Shown: positions 34,523-44,237, counted from the stretch's first letter. The stretch: 64,000 nucleotides of DNA from Muribaculaceae bacterium (GCA_017505535.1 JAFVPD010000020.1:1-64000), one strand, 5' to 3'. Translations and numbers: made by a program. The notes: a model not told the origin generated them from the sequence alone.

Positions 34523-34776
34523 GAATCTTGCGAGAACTTACGTATTCGCTTATAGATTTTGAATCCCAATAAAATATAATCGGTCAACGATAATGCTTTG
34601 TAAATATTCTTGAACATCGGTCGGCCAAGCAGAGTACCTAAAGGATTTTTCGCCACATTAGACAACCTCATCATGATCCGTTCTTGTTCTACCCTCCTAC
34701 ACACTTTATTAACCACTATTTCATAGCGCAGTTCCTGAAGGGTAAAACCTCGCCAATCGCTATTATTTGATTTCAT
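34519..34776 (-). CDS. Small basic hypothetical protein next to holin-like gene
   Basis: 85 residues, basic, without signal peptide; a mildly hydrophobic stretch lies near 48-70. I do not recognise a family. Its start overlaps the end of the holin-like gene by 14 bp, so the two are translationally coupled. YtxH, holin-like protein and a small third protein are often found together in Bacteroidetes, which supports it as a real gene. Confidence 0.65.
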   Translation of the reverse strand: MKSNNSDWRGFTLQELRYEIVVNKVCRRVEQERIMMRLSNVAKNPLGTLLGRPMFKNIYKALSLTDYILLGFKIYKRIRKFSQDS

Positions 34777-35143
34777 CTTCGTTATTGTCTATCGATGGTT
34801 TGTAATTATTCCCCAAGATTAGTCGTGACATAAATCGGGCTATAGGATCGACCACCAACACCCTTCTGGCTACAATTATGATAGCTCCCGCCACAACATA
34901 CACTCCTCCCACTATAACGTATGCCCAGCATTCACTCATGCTTTGTGACAACATTTTAACACAACCAAGAGAGAAAAACAACAACACAAAGCCCAGCACC
35001 ATTGCCAACATCGCAATGATTGATATTGCAGAGCATAACACGGTGAGTCGTTCGGCCGTCGTCAATTTTACCGATTCAATGCCCAGTGAAGCCATACGTC
35101 TCAACAATGGCAATAAGCCATTTGATTTGTCATCGGTTTCCAT
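34763..35143 (-). CDS. Holin superfamily III-like membrane protein
   Basis: The protein has 126 residues with two adjacent hydrophobic spans (about 33-60 and 68-92) preceded by an amphipathic helix, the layout of the Actinobacteriophage holin superfamily III (Phage_holin_3_6) proteins. In Bacteroidetes these are chromosomal envelope proteins rather than lysis proteins, and no phage genes are present here. It is located between the YtxH gene and a small gene that overlaps its stop. The inter-gene hairpin at 35174-35220 may limit read-through from ytxH. Confidence 0.75.
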   Translation of the reverse strand: METDDKSNGLLPLLRRMASLGIESVKLTTAERLTVLCSAISIIAMLAMVLGFVLLFFSLGCVKMLSQSMSECWAYVIVGGVYVVAGAIIIVARRVLVVDPIARFMSRLILGNNYKPSIDNNEDEIK

Positions 35144-35173
35144 AGTGATAAAGTTAAACGATTTCTAAACAAT

Positions 35174-35220
35174 GCGGTATCGGGTTTTACTCGCATTATA
35201 TGCTCGTTGCCCGATACCGC
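35174..35220 (-). other. Inter-cistronic hairpin between ytxH-like and holin-like genes
   Basis: Perfect 11-bp inverted repeat GCGGTATCGGG / CCCGATACCGC around a 25-nt spacer. It lacks a U-run in the minus direction, so it may stabilise or process the transcript rather than end it. Confidence 0.55.
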
Positions 35221-35237
35221 CCCTCTGCAATGAAAAA

Positions 35238-35435
35238 TCAAGCGTCTTTCTCCGTAAGTTCTTCTACAATCTCTTCTACATTTTTGTCGCAACAACACAT
35301 GCCGCGTTCTTTGAGCATCTTCTTGATGCGACATCGCAAATCGGCGCCCTTTTCAGGGGCTAATAACAATGCAGCTCCGGCGCCAATTATAGCCCCGCCC
35401 ACAAGTGCGTAAATCACATTTAAATTGCATTTCAT
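35238..35435 (-). CDS. YtxH-domain small membrane protein
   Basis: 65 residues with one N-terminal membrane span containing the glycine-rich VGGAIIGAGAALLLAPEKG motif, diagnostic of YtxH proteins, then a basic/acidic tail with CCCDKN and KNVEEIVEELTEK. It is the first gene of the cluster with the holin-like and small basic genes. Role probably in envelope or general stress by family analogy. Confidence 0.85.
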   Translation of the reverse strand: MKCNLNVIYALVGGAIIGAGAALLLAPEKGADLRCRIKKMLKERGMCCCDKNVEEIVEELTEKDA

Positions 35436-35592
35436 AGCTTTTGACTTTTTTTGATGTTAGACATTGGGTTTAATCTTCACCTTTAAAACAATCCCACCTA
35501 CACAAAAGTTCGTTTCAAAGTATTCACTATTGCAATTAGAAAATAAAATCATTCAACGATTTGTTAGAGCCTTAAAATTTTACCACATAATC

Positions 35593-35624
35593 TTGCTCAA
35601 ATCACATTAAATTCACTAAATTTG
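35593..35624 (+). promoter_or_regulatory. Promoter of structured leader or RNA
   Basis: TTG (35593-35595), 21 bp, TAAATTTG (35617-35624). The predicted start is near 35631, about 258 nt before the next start codon at 35889. Confidence 0.55.
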
Positions 35625-35628
35625 CAGT

Positions 35629-35644
35629 TGACAAAATATTGTCA
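35629..35644. promoter_or_regulatory. Operator-like palindrome over transcription start
   Basis: TGACAA-AATA-TTGTCA is a perfect 6-bp dyad placed 4 bp after the -7 box, where a repressor would block transcription. It might also be a 5'-terminal hairpin. Confidence 0.4.
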
Positions 35645-35686
35645 CAAAAATTTTGAAATAACCCAGAAGCGTTTTGCTTTTCGCTC

Positions 35687-35874
35687 TTAGTTGAAAACCT
35701 GAGAAATTTTCCCAAAGAGATGCGAGAAAAGACAAAGCGGTTCTCACGCTTATAGCGTGGGCTGCTATTCCTACATCTGCATCTTAAGGTTTTCTCAGGA
35801 CCCTCAACTAAAGACGTGGCAATGCAGTGCCACGCTTCTTGCATAATAGCAGTCTTTGAGACACTGCAAAGACT
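35687..35874 (+). ncRNA. Highly structured RNA segment, identity unknown
   Basis: Three nested helices are visible: 35687-35694 with 35804-35811 (8 bp), 35698-35706 with 35791-35799 (9 bp) and 35718-35723 with 35779-35784 (6 bp), enclosing the hairpin CACGC-TTATA-GCGTG. Two more hairpins follow (CGTGGCA...TGCCACG at 35815-35834; AGTCTTTG...CAAAGACT at 35851-35874). CTGCTATT (35762-35769) could pair with AATAGCAG (35845-35852) as a pseudoknot. It could be a stand-alone ncRNA, a 5' leader of the gene at 35889, or a dispersed repeat. The short minus-strand frame across it looks accidental. Confidence 0.45.
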
Positions 35875-35888
35875 TTACAAAAGAATCA

Positions 35889-36386
35889 ATGAAACTGAAA
35901 TCTTTATTTATAACAATTCTCAGTGTAGGTATTTTATGTAGCTGTGCACTTCGCAAACCAACAATTGTACAATACGAGCCTATAACTCCATACAAATTTG
36001 TATATATACCTCACACAAATGATTTATCTTCAAGCGCAGGTGGCACGTTTGGTTCTCAATATGGCATTTACGGCTACAACATCAGCAAAAGCATTAATCC
36101 CAAAGATGTTATTTCGGGCTACCTTATGAAACAAGGATTTGTAATACTTCCTGAAATAAGGCCCGAAAGATTAAAGGAAACCATTATTGTAAATTACGGA
36201 GAAACGGGACGTCGCAGTTTAAACTTAGGTTATACAATTGAGATAACTTTGCAATTTATCTCAGCCCACGACCACAAAGTATTATGCACATGCACAGCCG
36301 AAGGCCAAGGCTCGACAGAAGCTGACGACATTCGCGAAGCAATAACTAGAGCCCTCAATGGCTTATTCTCAGCAAATAATAACTAA
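35889..36386 (+). CDS. Lipoprotein of unknown function
   Basis: 165 residues from ATG 35889; an upstream in-frame ATG at 35856 lies in the structured leader. A type II signal peptide (MKLKSLFITILSVGILCSC) precedes Cys19. The mature domain of about 145 residues contains ETIIVNYGETGRRSLNLGYT and ends in DDIREAITRALNGLF, a pattern seen in small periplasmic DUF4136-like lipoproteins; this is only a resemblance. First of four closely spaced genes (gaps of 15, 17 and 41 bp), apparently one operon transcribed from 35593-35624. Confidence 0.7.
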   Translation: MKLKSLFITILSVGILCSCALRKPTIVQYEPITPYKFVYIPHTNDLSSSAGGTFGSQYGIYGYNISKSINPKDVISGYLMKQGFVILPEIRPERLKETIIVNYGETGRRSLNLGYTIEITLQFISAHDHKVLCTCTAEGQGSTEADDIREAITRALNGLFSANNN

Positions 36387-36401
36387 TTTTACACTATCAT
36401 T

Positions 36402-36998
36402 ATGAAACATTTAATTTTATCTCTTTTAATTTTATTACCATTTGTGACAAACGCCCAAAAAGACGTTACTAAATTTCTTGGCATTCCTGTTGATGGAACA
36501 AAATCAGAAATGATTCAAAAACTCAAAGCTAAAGGATTTAAAAGTTCCTACTATGACAAAGAAATCCTTGAAGGTGAATTTAATGGCGCAGAAGCGACAA
36601 TAATGATTCAAACAAACAATAATAAAGTATGGCGAATTATAGTTTCATATAGTAATCTTTCCGAGCAAAACGCTAAAACACGTTTTAATAATCTATGCTA
36701 TCAATTTCAGAATAATTCTAAATATTATTCCGCTGGAGCAGATTACACTATCCCAGATTCAGACGATATATCATATGAAATGAGTGTAAACGAAAAAAGA
36801 TATGAAGGTTTATATATACAATGCTCTGAACGGAATTTAAACATAGCAACTGATGATTACTCAAAACATTTATTTGATAATAATTATGATGCAAATAAAA
36901 TTGTGTGGTTTGCTTTACTACAATATAACCCTATGGAATACTCAATTGCAATCTACTATGAAAATGGTTACAACAAAGCCAATGGCGAAGATTTATAA
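36402..36998 (+). CDS. Exported hypothetical protein
   Basis: 198 residues with a signal peptide ending TNAQ (about 19). KFLGIPVDGTKSEMIQKLKAKGF opens the mature part and recalls small exported Bacteroidales proteins that precede a beta-sheet domain. Composition is very rich in Asn, Tyr and Ser, and codons are A/T-rich compared with neighbouring housekeeping genes. Function unknown. Second gene of the 35889-37692 operon. Confidence 0.65.
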   Translation: MKHLILSLLILLPFVTNAQKDVTKFLGIPVDGTKSEMIQKLKAKGFKSSYYDKEILEGEFNGAEATIMIQTNNNKVWRIIVSYSNLSEQNAKTRFNNLCYQFQNNSKYYSAGADYTIPDSDDISYEMSVNEKRYEGLYIQCSERNLNIATDDYSKHLFDNNYDANKIVWFALLQYNPMEYSIAIYYENGYNKANGEDL

Positions 36999-37015
36999 TT
37001 AACAACTCTATTAAT

Positions 37016-37333
37016 ATGAATAACAACAACGAAAACATATCACTCACGAAACAAGAGCCTTGTCCCGACAATAATATGGCATTAGCGATAGCCTCTACTA
37101 TCGCAACTTTTTTTGGTTGTTTTATTTTTGGTTCTATTTTTGGAGTTATGGCTATAGTTTATGCTTCAAAAGTTAGCTCATATTGGAATGGTGGATTTCA
37201 CGACGAAGCTAAAAGATATGCATCCAAAGCAAAAAAATGGGCTATCATTGGTTTCGCAATACTTATCTTATATTGGCTAATTGTAATTGTATCTATCATT
37301 AGCTCTTCATATCAAAAATCTAATTTTTACTAA
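37016..37333 (+). CDS. CD225/dispanin-like membrane protein
   Basis: 105 residues with two hydrophobic segments (about 24-48 and 76-98) joined by a conserved cytosolic loop: GVMAIVYASKVSSYWNGG...EAKRYASKAKKWA. The loop pattern IVYASKV...G....A...S..A...... is that of the dispanin/CD225 family shared with interferon-induced transmembrane proteins. The bacterial role is unknown. The N-terminal 22 residues are hydrophilic. Third gene of the operon. Confidence 0.75.
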   Translation: MNNNNENISLTKQEPCPDNNMALAIASTIATFFGCFIFGSIFGVMAIVYASKVSSYWNGGFHDEAKRYASKAKKWAIIGFAILILYWLIVIVSIISSSYQKSNFY

Positions 37334-37374
37334 AATCACAAACATTAATATTTAATTTAATCAATTATCCAATT

Positions 37375-37692
37375 ATGAAAAATGTATTATTAATCGTTCT
37401 TGTTTGCATTGGTCTCACATCATGCTACACCTCTCGCACCTACGTTGGAGACGTTAAGCCCTCCGACCCAACCGTACAGGTAAACAACGAACATGTTCAC
37501 CACTTAATCTATGGTTTAGTCCCAGTTGGCAACAACAAAATCGACGATTCTAATTACGTAGGAGAACGCAAAAATTATGTTGTAAAAAACCAACAAACAT
37601 TCTTAGATGGATTCTTAAGTTTTATCACTCTCGGCATTTATACTCCTTCTACTGTAACTTTTGAAGTTCCACTTGATGAAGTAAGTAAGTAA
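37375..37692 (+). CDS. Bor-like lipoprotein
   Basis: 105 residues with lipobox GLTSC (Cys17) and a mature domain containing HHLIYGLVPVG and, near the end, KNQQTFLDGFLSFITLGIYTP. The QTF..G.L..IT.GIYTP signature is that of the lambda Bor/Iss lipoprotein family, which in enterobacteria is linked to serum resistance. No phage genes surround it, so it is probably a resident relative. Last gene of the 35889 operon. Confidence 0.7.
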   Translation: MKNVLLIVLVCIGLTSCYTSRTYVGDVKPSDPTVQVNNEHVHHLIYGLVPVGNNKIDDSNYVGERKNYVVKNQQTFLDGFLSFITLGIYTPSTVTFEVPLDEVSK

Positions 37693-37731
37693 TAAGACTT
37701 CTCTACTTTTAAAGTTCATAAAACAACATTT

Positions 37732-37770
37732 ATGAGGTTATATTGCACTATAATATAGCCTCATATTTAT
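37732..37770 (+). terminator. Terminator after Bor-like gene
   Basis: ATGAGGTTATATT and AATATAGCCTCAT pair over 13 bases with one mismatch and are followed by ATTTATATT. Confidence 0.65.
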
Positions 37771-37911
37771 ATTAATTTTGTTCGTAAAAAGCTTCTAATC
37801 GTTAGCAATCAATCTCTAATTTAGATATCATAAATCACGATTTTGCCAAACAACACGATAATATTTTTGCTGTAATTCCTCTTAATTTATAGATATATAG
37901 TTTTAAATTTA

Positions 37912-37919
37912 TATCTTTG
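37912..37919 (+). promoter_or_regulatory. -7 box of 37940 gene
   Basis: TATCTTTG, 20 bp before ATG 37940; no TTG at the expected distance upstream. Confidence 0.45.
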
Positions 37920-37939
37920 CAATATATCTTCCTTAATCA

Positions 37940-38206
37940 ATGATTTTATCTCAATTAACTTGTATGGAACAAATTTTCGGGTCAATTCTTGGAATTACTA
38001 TTATAATATTCATTCTCTTTATCCTCCCTATTTCTATGGCGAAGAAACGGGGACGCAACCCTGTTGGTTGGACAATATTATTTTGGATTTTAACTCCTTT
38101 TTGGGGTGCAATTCTATTGCTTATTTTGGGCGATAGCAAAAAGAAAATCAAACAGGATATTTTAGACGAAATCAACAACAATCAACACCCACCCACTTAT
38201 GAATAA
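37940..38206 (+). CDS. Small membrane protein, PLDc_N-like
   Basis: 88 residues (65-80 if the ATG at 37964 is used) with two hydrophobic spans separated by a basic loop (AKKRGRNPVGWTILFWILTPFWG). The loop and second span resemble short Bacteroidetes membrane proteins of the PLD-nuclease-N/DUF type, but I cannot name the family with confidence. The C-terminus is charged. Its stop overlaps the start of the next gene (ATGAATAA), so the two form an operon. Confidence 0.6.
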   Translation: MILSQLTCMEQIFGSILGITIIIFILFILPISMAKKRGRNPVGWTILFWILTPFWGAILLLILGDSKKKIKQDILDEINNNQHPPTYE

Positions 38207-38609
38207 AACTATTTATATCTTTATTGCGCTGGCTTGCATGATGGCCTCGTGTGCACAAAAGGAGCATGCCGAAGATGTTGTAACAGAACCCAAGGAAGAG
38301 GTTATCGAAGTTCCCACCTACAAATTGTATCCCACCGAAAACATGTGGAATTTTCTAAAACTCAACACTGCAACGGGGCAAATTTCAATCGTACAATACA
38401 CCGTTAATGACGACGACAAGCGATTTGAGTATGCGCTCAACAATCAACCTCTAATTTCGTCGGGCGAAATACTCAAGGCCGGGCGATTTGAACTTACACC
38501 CACACAAAACCGATGGAACTTCATTCTTCTCGACCGAGTTTCGGGACAAGCCTATCAAGTACAATGGTCATTTGAAGAAAAAAACCGATTTGTGATTCCT
38601 ATCCACTAA
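38199..38609 (+). CDS. Lipoprotein of unknown function
   Basis: 136 residues with lipobox MMASC (Cys18). The mature part has a duplicated motif: KLYPTENMWNFLKLNTATGQISIVQY and FELTPTQNRWNFILLDRVSGQAYQVQW, i.e. a two-fold repeat of about 55 residues centred on an N-x-W-N-F-x-x-L motif. No family name is recalled. Start overlaps the stop of the preceding gene by 8 bp. Its stop codon is shared with the first bases of the repeat remnant at 38607. Confidence 0.7.
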   Translation: MNKTIYIFIALACMMASCAQKEHAEDVVTEPKEEVIEVPTYKLYPTENMWNFLKLNTATGQISIVQYTVNDDDKRFEYALNNQPLISSGEILKAGRFELTPTQNRWNFILLDRVSGQAYQVQWSFEEKNRFVIPIH

Positions 38610-38672
38610 AGGGAAACTTCTATTAATTGCGTTGTGATGATTTGTGAATTTTTTATTTGAGGATATTTTTGA
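38607..38672 (+). repeat. Left-end remnant of MITE-like repeat
   Basis: The segment from TAAAGGGAAACTTCTATTAA through ATTTGAGGATATTTTTGAT matches the first 60-65 bp of the element at 21948. No right inverted repeat follows; the groL terminator begins at 38685. Confidence 0.6.
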
Positions 38673-38684
38673 TCCATCTAATAA

Positions 38685-38718
38685 AAAAATCCCGAAGAGC
38701 AATTTCTCCGGGATTTTT
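38685..38718 (-). terminator. Terminator of groES-groEL
   Basis: AAAAATCCCG / CGGGATTTTT inverted repeat (10 bp) with a 14-nt loop and T-runs on both sides, 27 bp after the groL stop. Confidence 0.8.
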
Positions 38719-38745
38719 CTTATCGATTTTTAATCGTTTAGGCTA

Positions 38746-40401
<1,656 letters not shown>

Positions 40402-40404
40402 TTA

Positions 40405-40680
40405 TTATTCGCCGATAATTGCCAAAATGTCACTTTGACGCATGATGAGGTATTTGTCACCTTCAAATTCGATTTCTGTGCCGGCATATTTGCCATACAA
40501 CACTACATCGCCTTCTTTTACTACCATATCCTCATCTTTTGTGCCGCTACCTGTTGCAAGCACTGTGCCTTTAAGAGGTTTTTCTTTTGCAGAATCGGGA
40601 ATGATGATACCTGCTACTGTCACTTCTTCGGCGGGAGTGGGTTTTACCAACACTCTATCGGCCAACGGTTTAATATTCAT
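40405..40680 (-). CDS. groS: Co-chaperonin GroES (10 kDa)
   Basis: 91 residues: [21 protein letters not shown], the mobile loop [18 protein letters not shown] and the closing [23 protein letters not shown] are standard GroES features. It caps the GroEL ring. First gene of groES-groEL. No CIRCE element is visible upstream; two copies of ACATGTT (40773-40779 and 40799-40805) occur there. Confidence 0.98.
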   Translation of the reverse strand: MNIKPLADRVLVKPTPAEEVTVAGIIIPDSAKEKPLKGTVLATGSGTKDEDMVVKEGDVVLYGKYAGTEIEFEGDKYLIMRQSDILAIIGE

Positions 40681-40803
40681 AATTCAGTTTAGTTTAAATT
40701 ATTTTGTTGTTATTATTATTTTCGTTCTGCTATTGTATTAGCACATTCCGTGCCAAAAATTTTTATGACGTGACATGTTGGCAGAATTTTGCGCTAAAAC
40801 ATG

Positions 40804-40836
40804 TTCCGCGACATTGCTCTGTACAATATCGCGGAA
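40804..40836 (-). terminator. Terminator of FadL-like gene at 40866
   Basis: 8-bp inverted repeat TTCCGCGA / TCGCGGAA with a 17-nt loop, 30 bp after the stop on the minus strand, followed by a modest T-run. Confidence 0.6.
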
Positions 40837-40865
40837 CCATTATCAACCCTTTTAAACTTTTTTCC

Positions 40866-42254
40866 TTAGAATGAATAGCTTACTCCAATTGCCGGAATAA
40901 ATGCTTCTACATCATATTCAGCATCGAAATTTGAAGTCTCTCCGGTCAACATATCTTTTTCAGGGATTGAACCTTTACGAGCGAGACCTGCAACATAAGT
41001 AAATGCTAAATCTACCGAGAAGTTTTCAATGGGACGGAATGAGAATCCGAATGTTGGCTCTAAACGAGTCATACCCGGTGTTTCCGGATTGAAATAGTTC
41101 TCATTTACTGGTGTTGTATCAACGATAAATCCGGCACGTAGGTCTAAACGATTGGTCATTGCAAATTGTGCTCCGAGGCGGAATGCCCATGCATCGGAAT
41201 AATTTTTGGTTATGTGTTGATCAAATGGTACGTCCAAACCCACGAAGTCAATGCTCAATTTTTCATAATCGCTCCATCCGCTCAACTGTGCATCAAATGC
41301 CAATGTGAGTCTTTCGATGGGCTTGTAGCTAACTCCAAAAGTCAATACTGAAACTGCGGGCAATTGTGCTGCAAAGTTGGTATTATCCAACACATTCAAT
41401 TTTGATTGTACAACTTGTTGTACTGCTTCATTGGGGATATTATATGAAAGTTTGGCATCTCCCGATTTCACCTTCATGTCCATCTTTGAACGGTAGCTTG
41501 CTCCGACAGTAATCTTATCGTTAATGTTCCACATTGCACCAACATTAAAACCTAAAACAACCTCTGCTGTTCCTTTAAGGTTTACCGATGCCGGAGTAAT
41601 TTCATTATTTAAATACATTTGGCTGGCATATTGATTAACCATGTCATCTGTAATATACTCGGCTGGCACGCCTTGTTCCACCAATTGTTGTTTAACTACT
41701 CCCGGAATCATTGCATTGATTGTCGATGCTTTCAACAAGCCTTTATTAAGATCGACATTGCCCCATGCCACCATGAGTCCGGCTCCAACTGATAAATTAG
41801 GAAGAATTCTATATGAAACTGTTGGTTGGATATTAAATACTTGAATTTTCACCGATTGATTTAATGTTGCTCCGGGCCAATTATCAGTCCAATCTATACC
41901 ACTACCATATGGTGTGTTGATTGTTATACCGGCTTTGAGATTGTCATAGATTGAGAATGCTCCACTAATTTGGAATGGAGTGCTCACATCATTGCTTGTT
42001 TCATATTTTTTTCCTTCATGAACTGCGCTTACATCTGATATAACGCCACTGACACTTGCCGACAAATCCACAGTTTTATCCATGAATGCCATTCCGGCAG
42101 GGTTAAATATCATACTTTCTGCTCCGAGTTTCAAAGCAACGCCTGTATGTCCCATACCTTCTTGCTTTGCGCTCAAAGTGTTTACTTGATAGCCTTCAGC
42201 TACTGCTCCCATTGTAGCTGCCATTGCCACAATTGATAAAATAAGTTTTTTCAT
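40866..42254 (-). CDS. FadL/OmpP1 outer-membrane hydrophobic-compound transporter
   Basis: 462 residues with a signal peptide cut after AVA (about 19). The mature N-terminus EGYQVNTLSAKQEGMGHTGVAL and SMIFNPAGMAF are the conserved FadL hatch/NPA motifs, followed by TPYGSGIDWTDNWPG and a 14-strand barrel ending in IGVSYSF. It should import long-chain fatty acids or aromatic compounds. Unlike the paralogue at 10539, it keeps the classical NPA motif and long extracellular loops. Monocistronic between groES and an MFS carrier. Confidence 0.92.
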   Translation of the reverse strand: MKKLILSIVAMAATMGAVAEGYQVNTLSAKQEGMGHTGVALKLGAESMIFNPAGMAFMDKTVDLSASVSGVISDVSAVHEGKKYETSNDVSTPFQISGAFSIYDNLKAGITINTPYGSGIDWTDNWPGATLNQSVKIQVFNIQPTVSYRILPNLSVGAGLMVAWGNVDLNKGLLKASTINAMIPGVVKQQLVEQGVPAEYITDDMVNQYASQMYLNNEITPASVNLKGTAEVVLGFNVGAMWNINDKITVGASYRSKMDMKVKSGDAKLSYNIPNEAVQQVVQSKLNVLDNTNFAAQLPAVSVLTFGVSYKPIERLTLAFDAQLSGWSDYEKLSIDFVGLDVPFDQHITKNYSDAWAFRLGAQFAMTNRLDLRAGFIVDTTPVNENYFNPETPGMTRLEPTFGFSFRPIENFSVDLAFTYVAGLARKGSIPEKDMLTGETSNFDAEYDVEAFIPAIGVSYSF

Positions 42255-42311
42255 AACGTCTTTACAGTCAAATTACTATTAACAGAATGTTCTATTTTTA
42301 CAAAATCGGCG

Positions 42312-42319
42312 CAAAGTTA
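42312..42319 (-). promoter_or_regulatory. -7 box of FadL-like gene
   Basis: TAACTTTG on the minus strand, 58 bp before the start at 42254; no matching TTG upstream. The rest of the gap 42255-42575 contains only the MFS terminator. Confidence 0.4.
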
Positions 42320-42518
42320 CGAATTACTTTTGTATTTTATAGCTTCGTTAAGAATTATTCACAACCAATTTTTGGTCAAAAGTGGAAACAAATAGGTCCG
42401 CACATCTTATTTTAGGGCATTTTATTTAATTTCATTTAATTAAATAATGTAAAACGTCTTCATGCAAGAACAGGTCAATTCCTCTTGAACAATTTATGAA
42501 CTCAATCCCTAACAAAAA

Positions 42519-42551
42519 CGTGGCGACATGTCATTTTGACATACCGCCACG
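42519..42551 (-). terminator. Terminator of MFS carrier gene
   Basis: CGTGGCG / CGCCACG with inner ATGTCA...TGACAT pairing, followed on the minus strand by TTTTTG. Confidence 0.82.
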
Positions 42552-42575
42552 CTCTTATGTTGGCTTTATTAATTA

Positions 42576-44237
42576 TTAGCTCTTTTGAATATTCGGCGAT
42601 TCAAGGCCAAGACCTTTCTTCTTATCAACGGCCTTGAGGATAAGACCTATCACAAACGCCGCTACACCAAGCGATGCCAACATCACAAGTGGTGCTGTAT
42701 AATCATAAGATATTGCTGCTTGCTCGGGAGTGATTGTTCCATCGGCCAAACCTTTAACAAGTTCCGGATTGGTCTTGTCAAGCACTTTACCTATGAGCAA
42801 TGGGAATAGCCACAATCCAATGTTTTGAATCCAGAATATCAATGCATAGGCGCTACCTATAATCTTTGAATCAACAAGTTTGGGTACACTCGGCCACAAC
42901 GAAGCAGGTACGAGCGAGAAGCTTGAGCCAAGCACAAGAATTGTAACATAGGCAACAATCACTCCTCCGATGGGGCTACCCTTGAACATTGGCAATACAA
43001 ATGCAAATGTGAGGTGACACGCAATCAACAACAACGATCCAAGTATAAGCATTGATGCGGCTTTTCCTTTATGGTCAAGATAATTTCCAAGAATCGGAGT
43101 GATACCCACTGCCAACAATGGGAACACAGCAAATACCGTTTCGGCACTTTGTCGCATATAACCCATGTAGCAGAACAACACAAGCGAAGCTCCAGAGACT
43201 ACGAGCAACAACGTTTTGAGCGATTTAGAGCGGCAGAAGTTGCTTGCAAATGCAGTCGCTGCAACAACCAACATGATACAATATTGGATTATTGTCACTG
43301 TATTTGTAGCCCAGAACGAATTAGGATCAACCTGCGTAAACGTCAAGTTACACTGAAGCATATTTACCGCATATTTCTGGAATGGGAATATTGCCGAATA
43401 ATATAACACACACAACAATGCCACCAACCAGAATCCACTGCTCGACAATATCTTGCCCAAATCTGACAGTTTAAATGGATCATCTTTTTCTTCGGCAAGG
43501 CCTGTTTGTTGATCCAATTTTCTATCCATAAAGAAATACACAATGAACATGATGAGCGCAATCATGAGCAACACCACGCCAAATGCTACTGAGCGAGACA
43601 CATCGATCGACCCTCCTAAACGTGCAAAAACAGGAGAGAATATCATACACGTAGCAACGCCTAATCGGGCCAATGCCATTTCTGAGCCCATTGCAAGTGC
43701 CATCTCACGTCCTTTGAACCATTTTACAATACCACGGCTCACTGTGATTCCGGCCATTTCAACACCACAACCAAAAATCATGAAACCCACAGCAGCAAAT
43801 TTGGCCGAAGCGGGCATTCCTTCATAGAACGGAGAGATTCCCAACTCATCAAAACCGGGGATATAATTCAGATTATTATTGAACCATTGCTCAAGACCGC
43901 TACCAATAAACATATCAGTTACTGCATACCAATTTATCGCAGCTCCTACGAGCATCACTACACCCGACAATAGTGCAGTGAATCGCACGCCCATCTTGTC
44001 GAGAATAATTCCGGCAAATATCAAGAAAAACACAAACACATTTAGGAATGTTTCAGACCCTTGCATTGTTCCAAATGCGGTCGAATCCCACCCGCGTGTT
44101 GACTGCATTAAATCTTTAATCGGAGAGAGAATGTCCATGAAAATGTAGCTGAAGAACATCGCCATCGCAAGTAGCAACAACGCCGTCCAGCGAGCCCATG
44201 CCTTGTCGTTCAAGGCGGTTTTTAATGTTTCTGTCAT
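42576..44237 (-). CDS. MFS transporter
   Basis: 553 residues, about 12 predicted membrane spans with a long loop after span 2-3 (YIPGFDELGISPFYEG) and a central charged loop. GWDSTAFGTMQGSETFLNV and GIILDKMGVRF in the first half and LGNYLDHKGKAASML in the second are MFS loop 2-3/8-9 motifs. The proteins of this group are annotated in Bacteroidetes as MFS carriers of unknown substrate, related to the MFSD1/oxalate-formate antiporter side of the superfamily. It is monocistronic and divergent from the AI-2E family gene. Confidence 0.88.
   Translation of the reverse strand: MTETLKTALNDKAWARWTALLLLAMAMFFSYIFMDILSPIKDLMQSTRGWDSTAFGTMQGSETFLNVFVFFLIFAGIILDKMGVRFTALLSGVVMLVGAAINWYAVTDMFIGSGLEQWFNNNLNYIPGFDELGISPFYEGMPASAKFAAVGFMIFGCGVEMAGITVSRGIVKWFKGREMALAMGSEMALARLGVATCMIFSPVFARLGGSIDVSRSVAFGVVLLMIALIMFIVYFFMDRKLDQQTGLAEEKDDPFKLSDLGKILSSSGFWLVALLCVLYYSAIFPFQKYAVNMLQCNLTFTQVDPNSFWATNTVTIIQYCIMLVVAATAFASNFCRSKSLKTLLLVVSGASLVLFCYMGYMRQSAETVFAVFPLLAVGITPILGNYLDHKGKAASMLILGSLLLIACHLTFAFVLPMFKGSPIGGVIVAYVTILVLGSSFSLVPASLWPSVPKLVDSKIIGSAYALIFWIQNIGLWLFPLLIGKVLDKTNPELVKGLADGTITPEQAAISYDYTAPLVMLASLGVAAFVIGLILKAVDKKKGLGLESPNIQKS

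Noticed and set aside
34763..35143. Prophage lysis gene (holin)
   Set aside because: No endolysin, structural or integrase genes nearby; in this phylum the family is part of a chromosomal YtxH cluster.
35602..35844. 80-codon minus-strand open frame across the structured segment
   Set aside because: No plausible start signal; composition is odd and the frame only follows the paired helices of the RNA-like segment.
37375..37692. Prophage remnant because of the lambda Bor-like lipoprotein
   Set aside because: No other phage genes, attachment sites or composition break beyond general A/T-richness; a resident relative is simpler.
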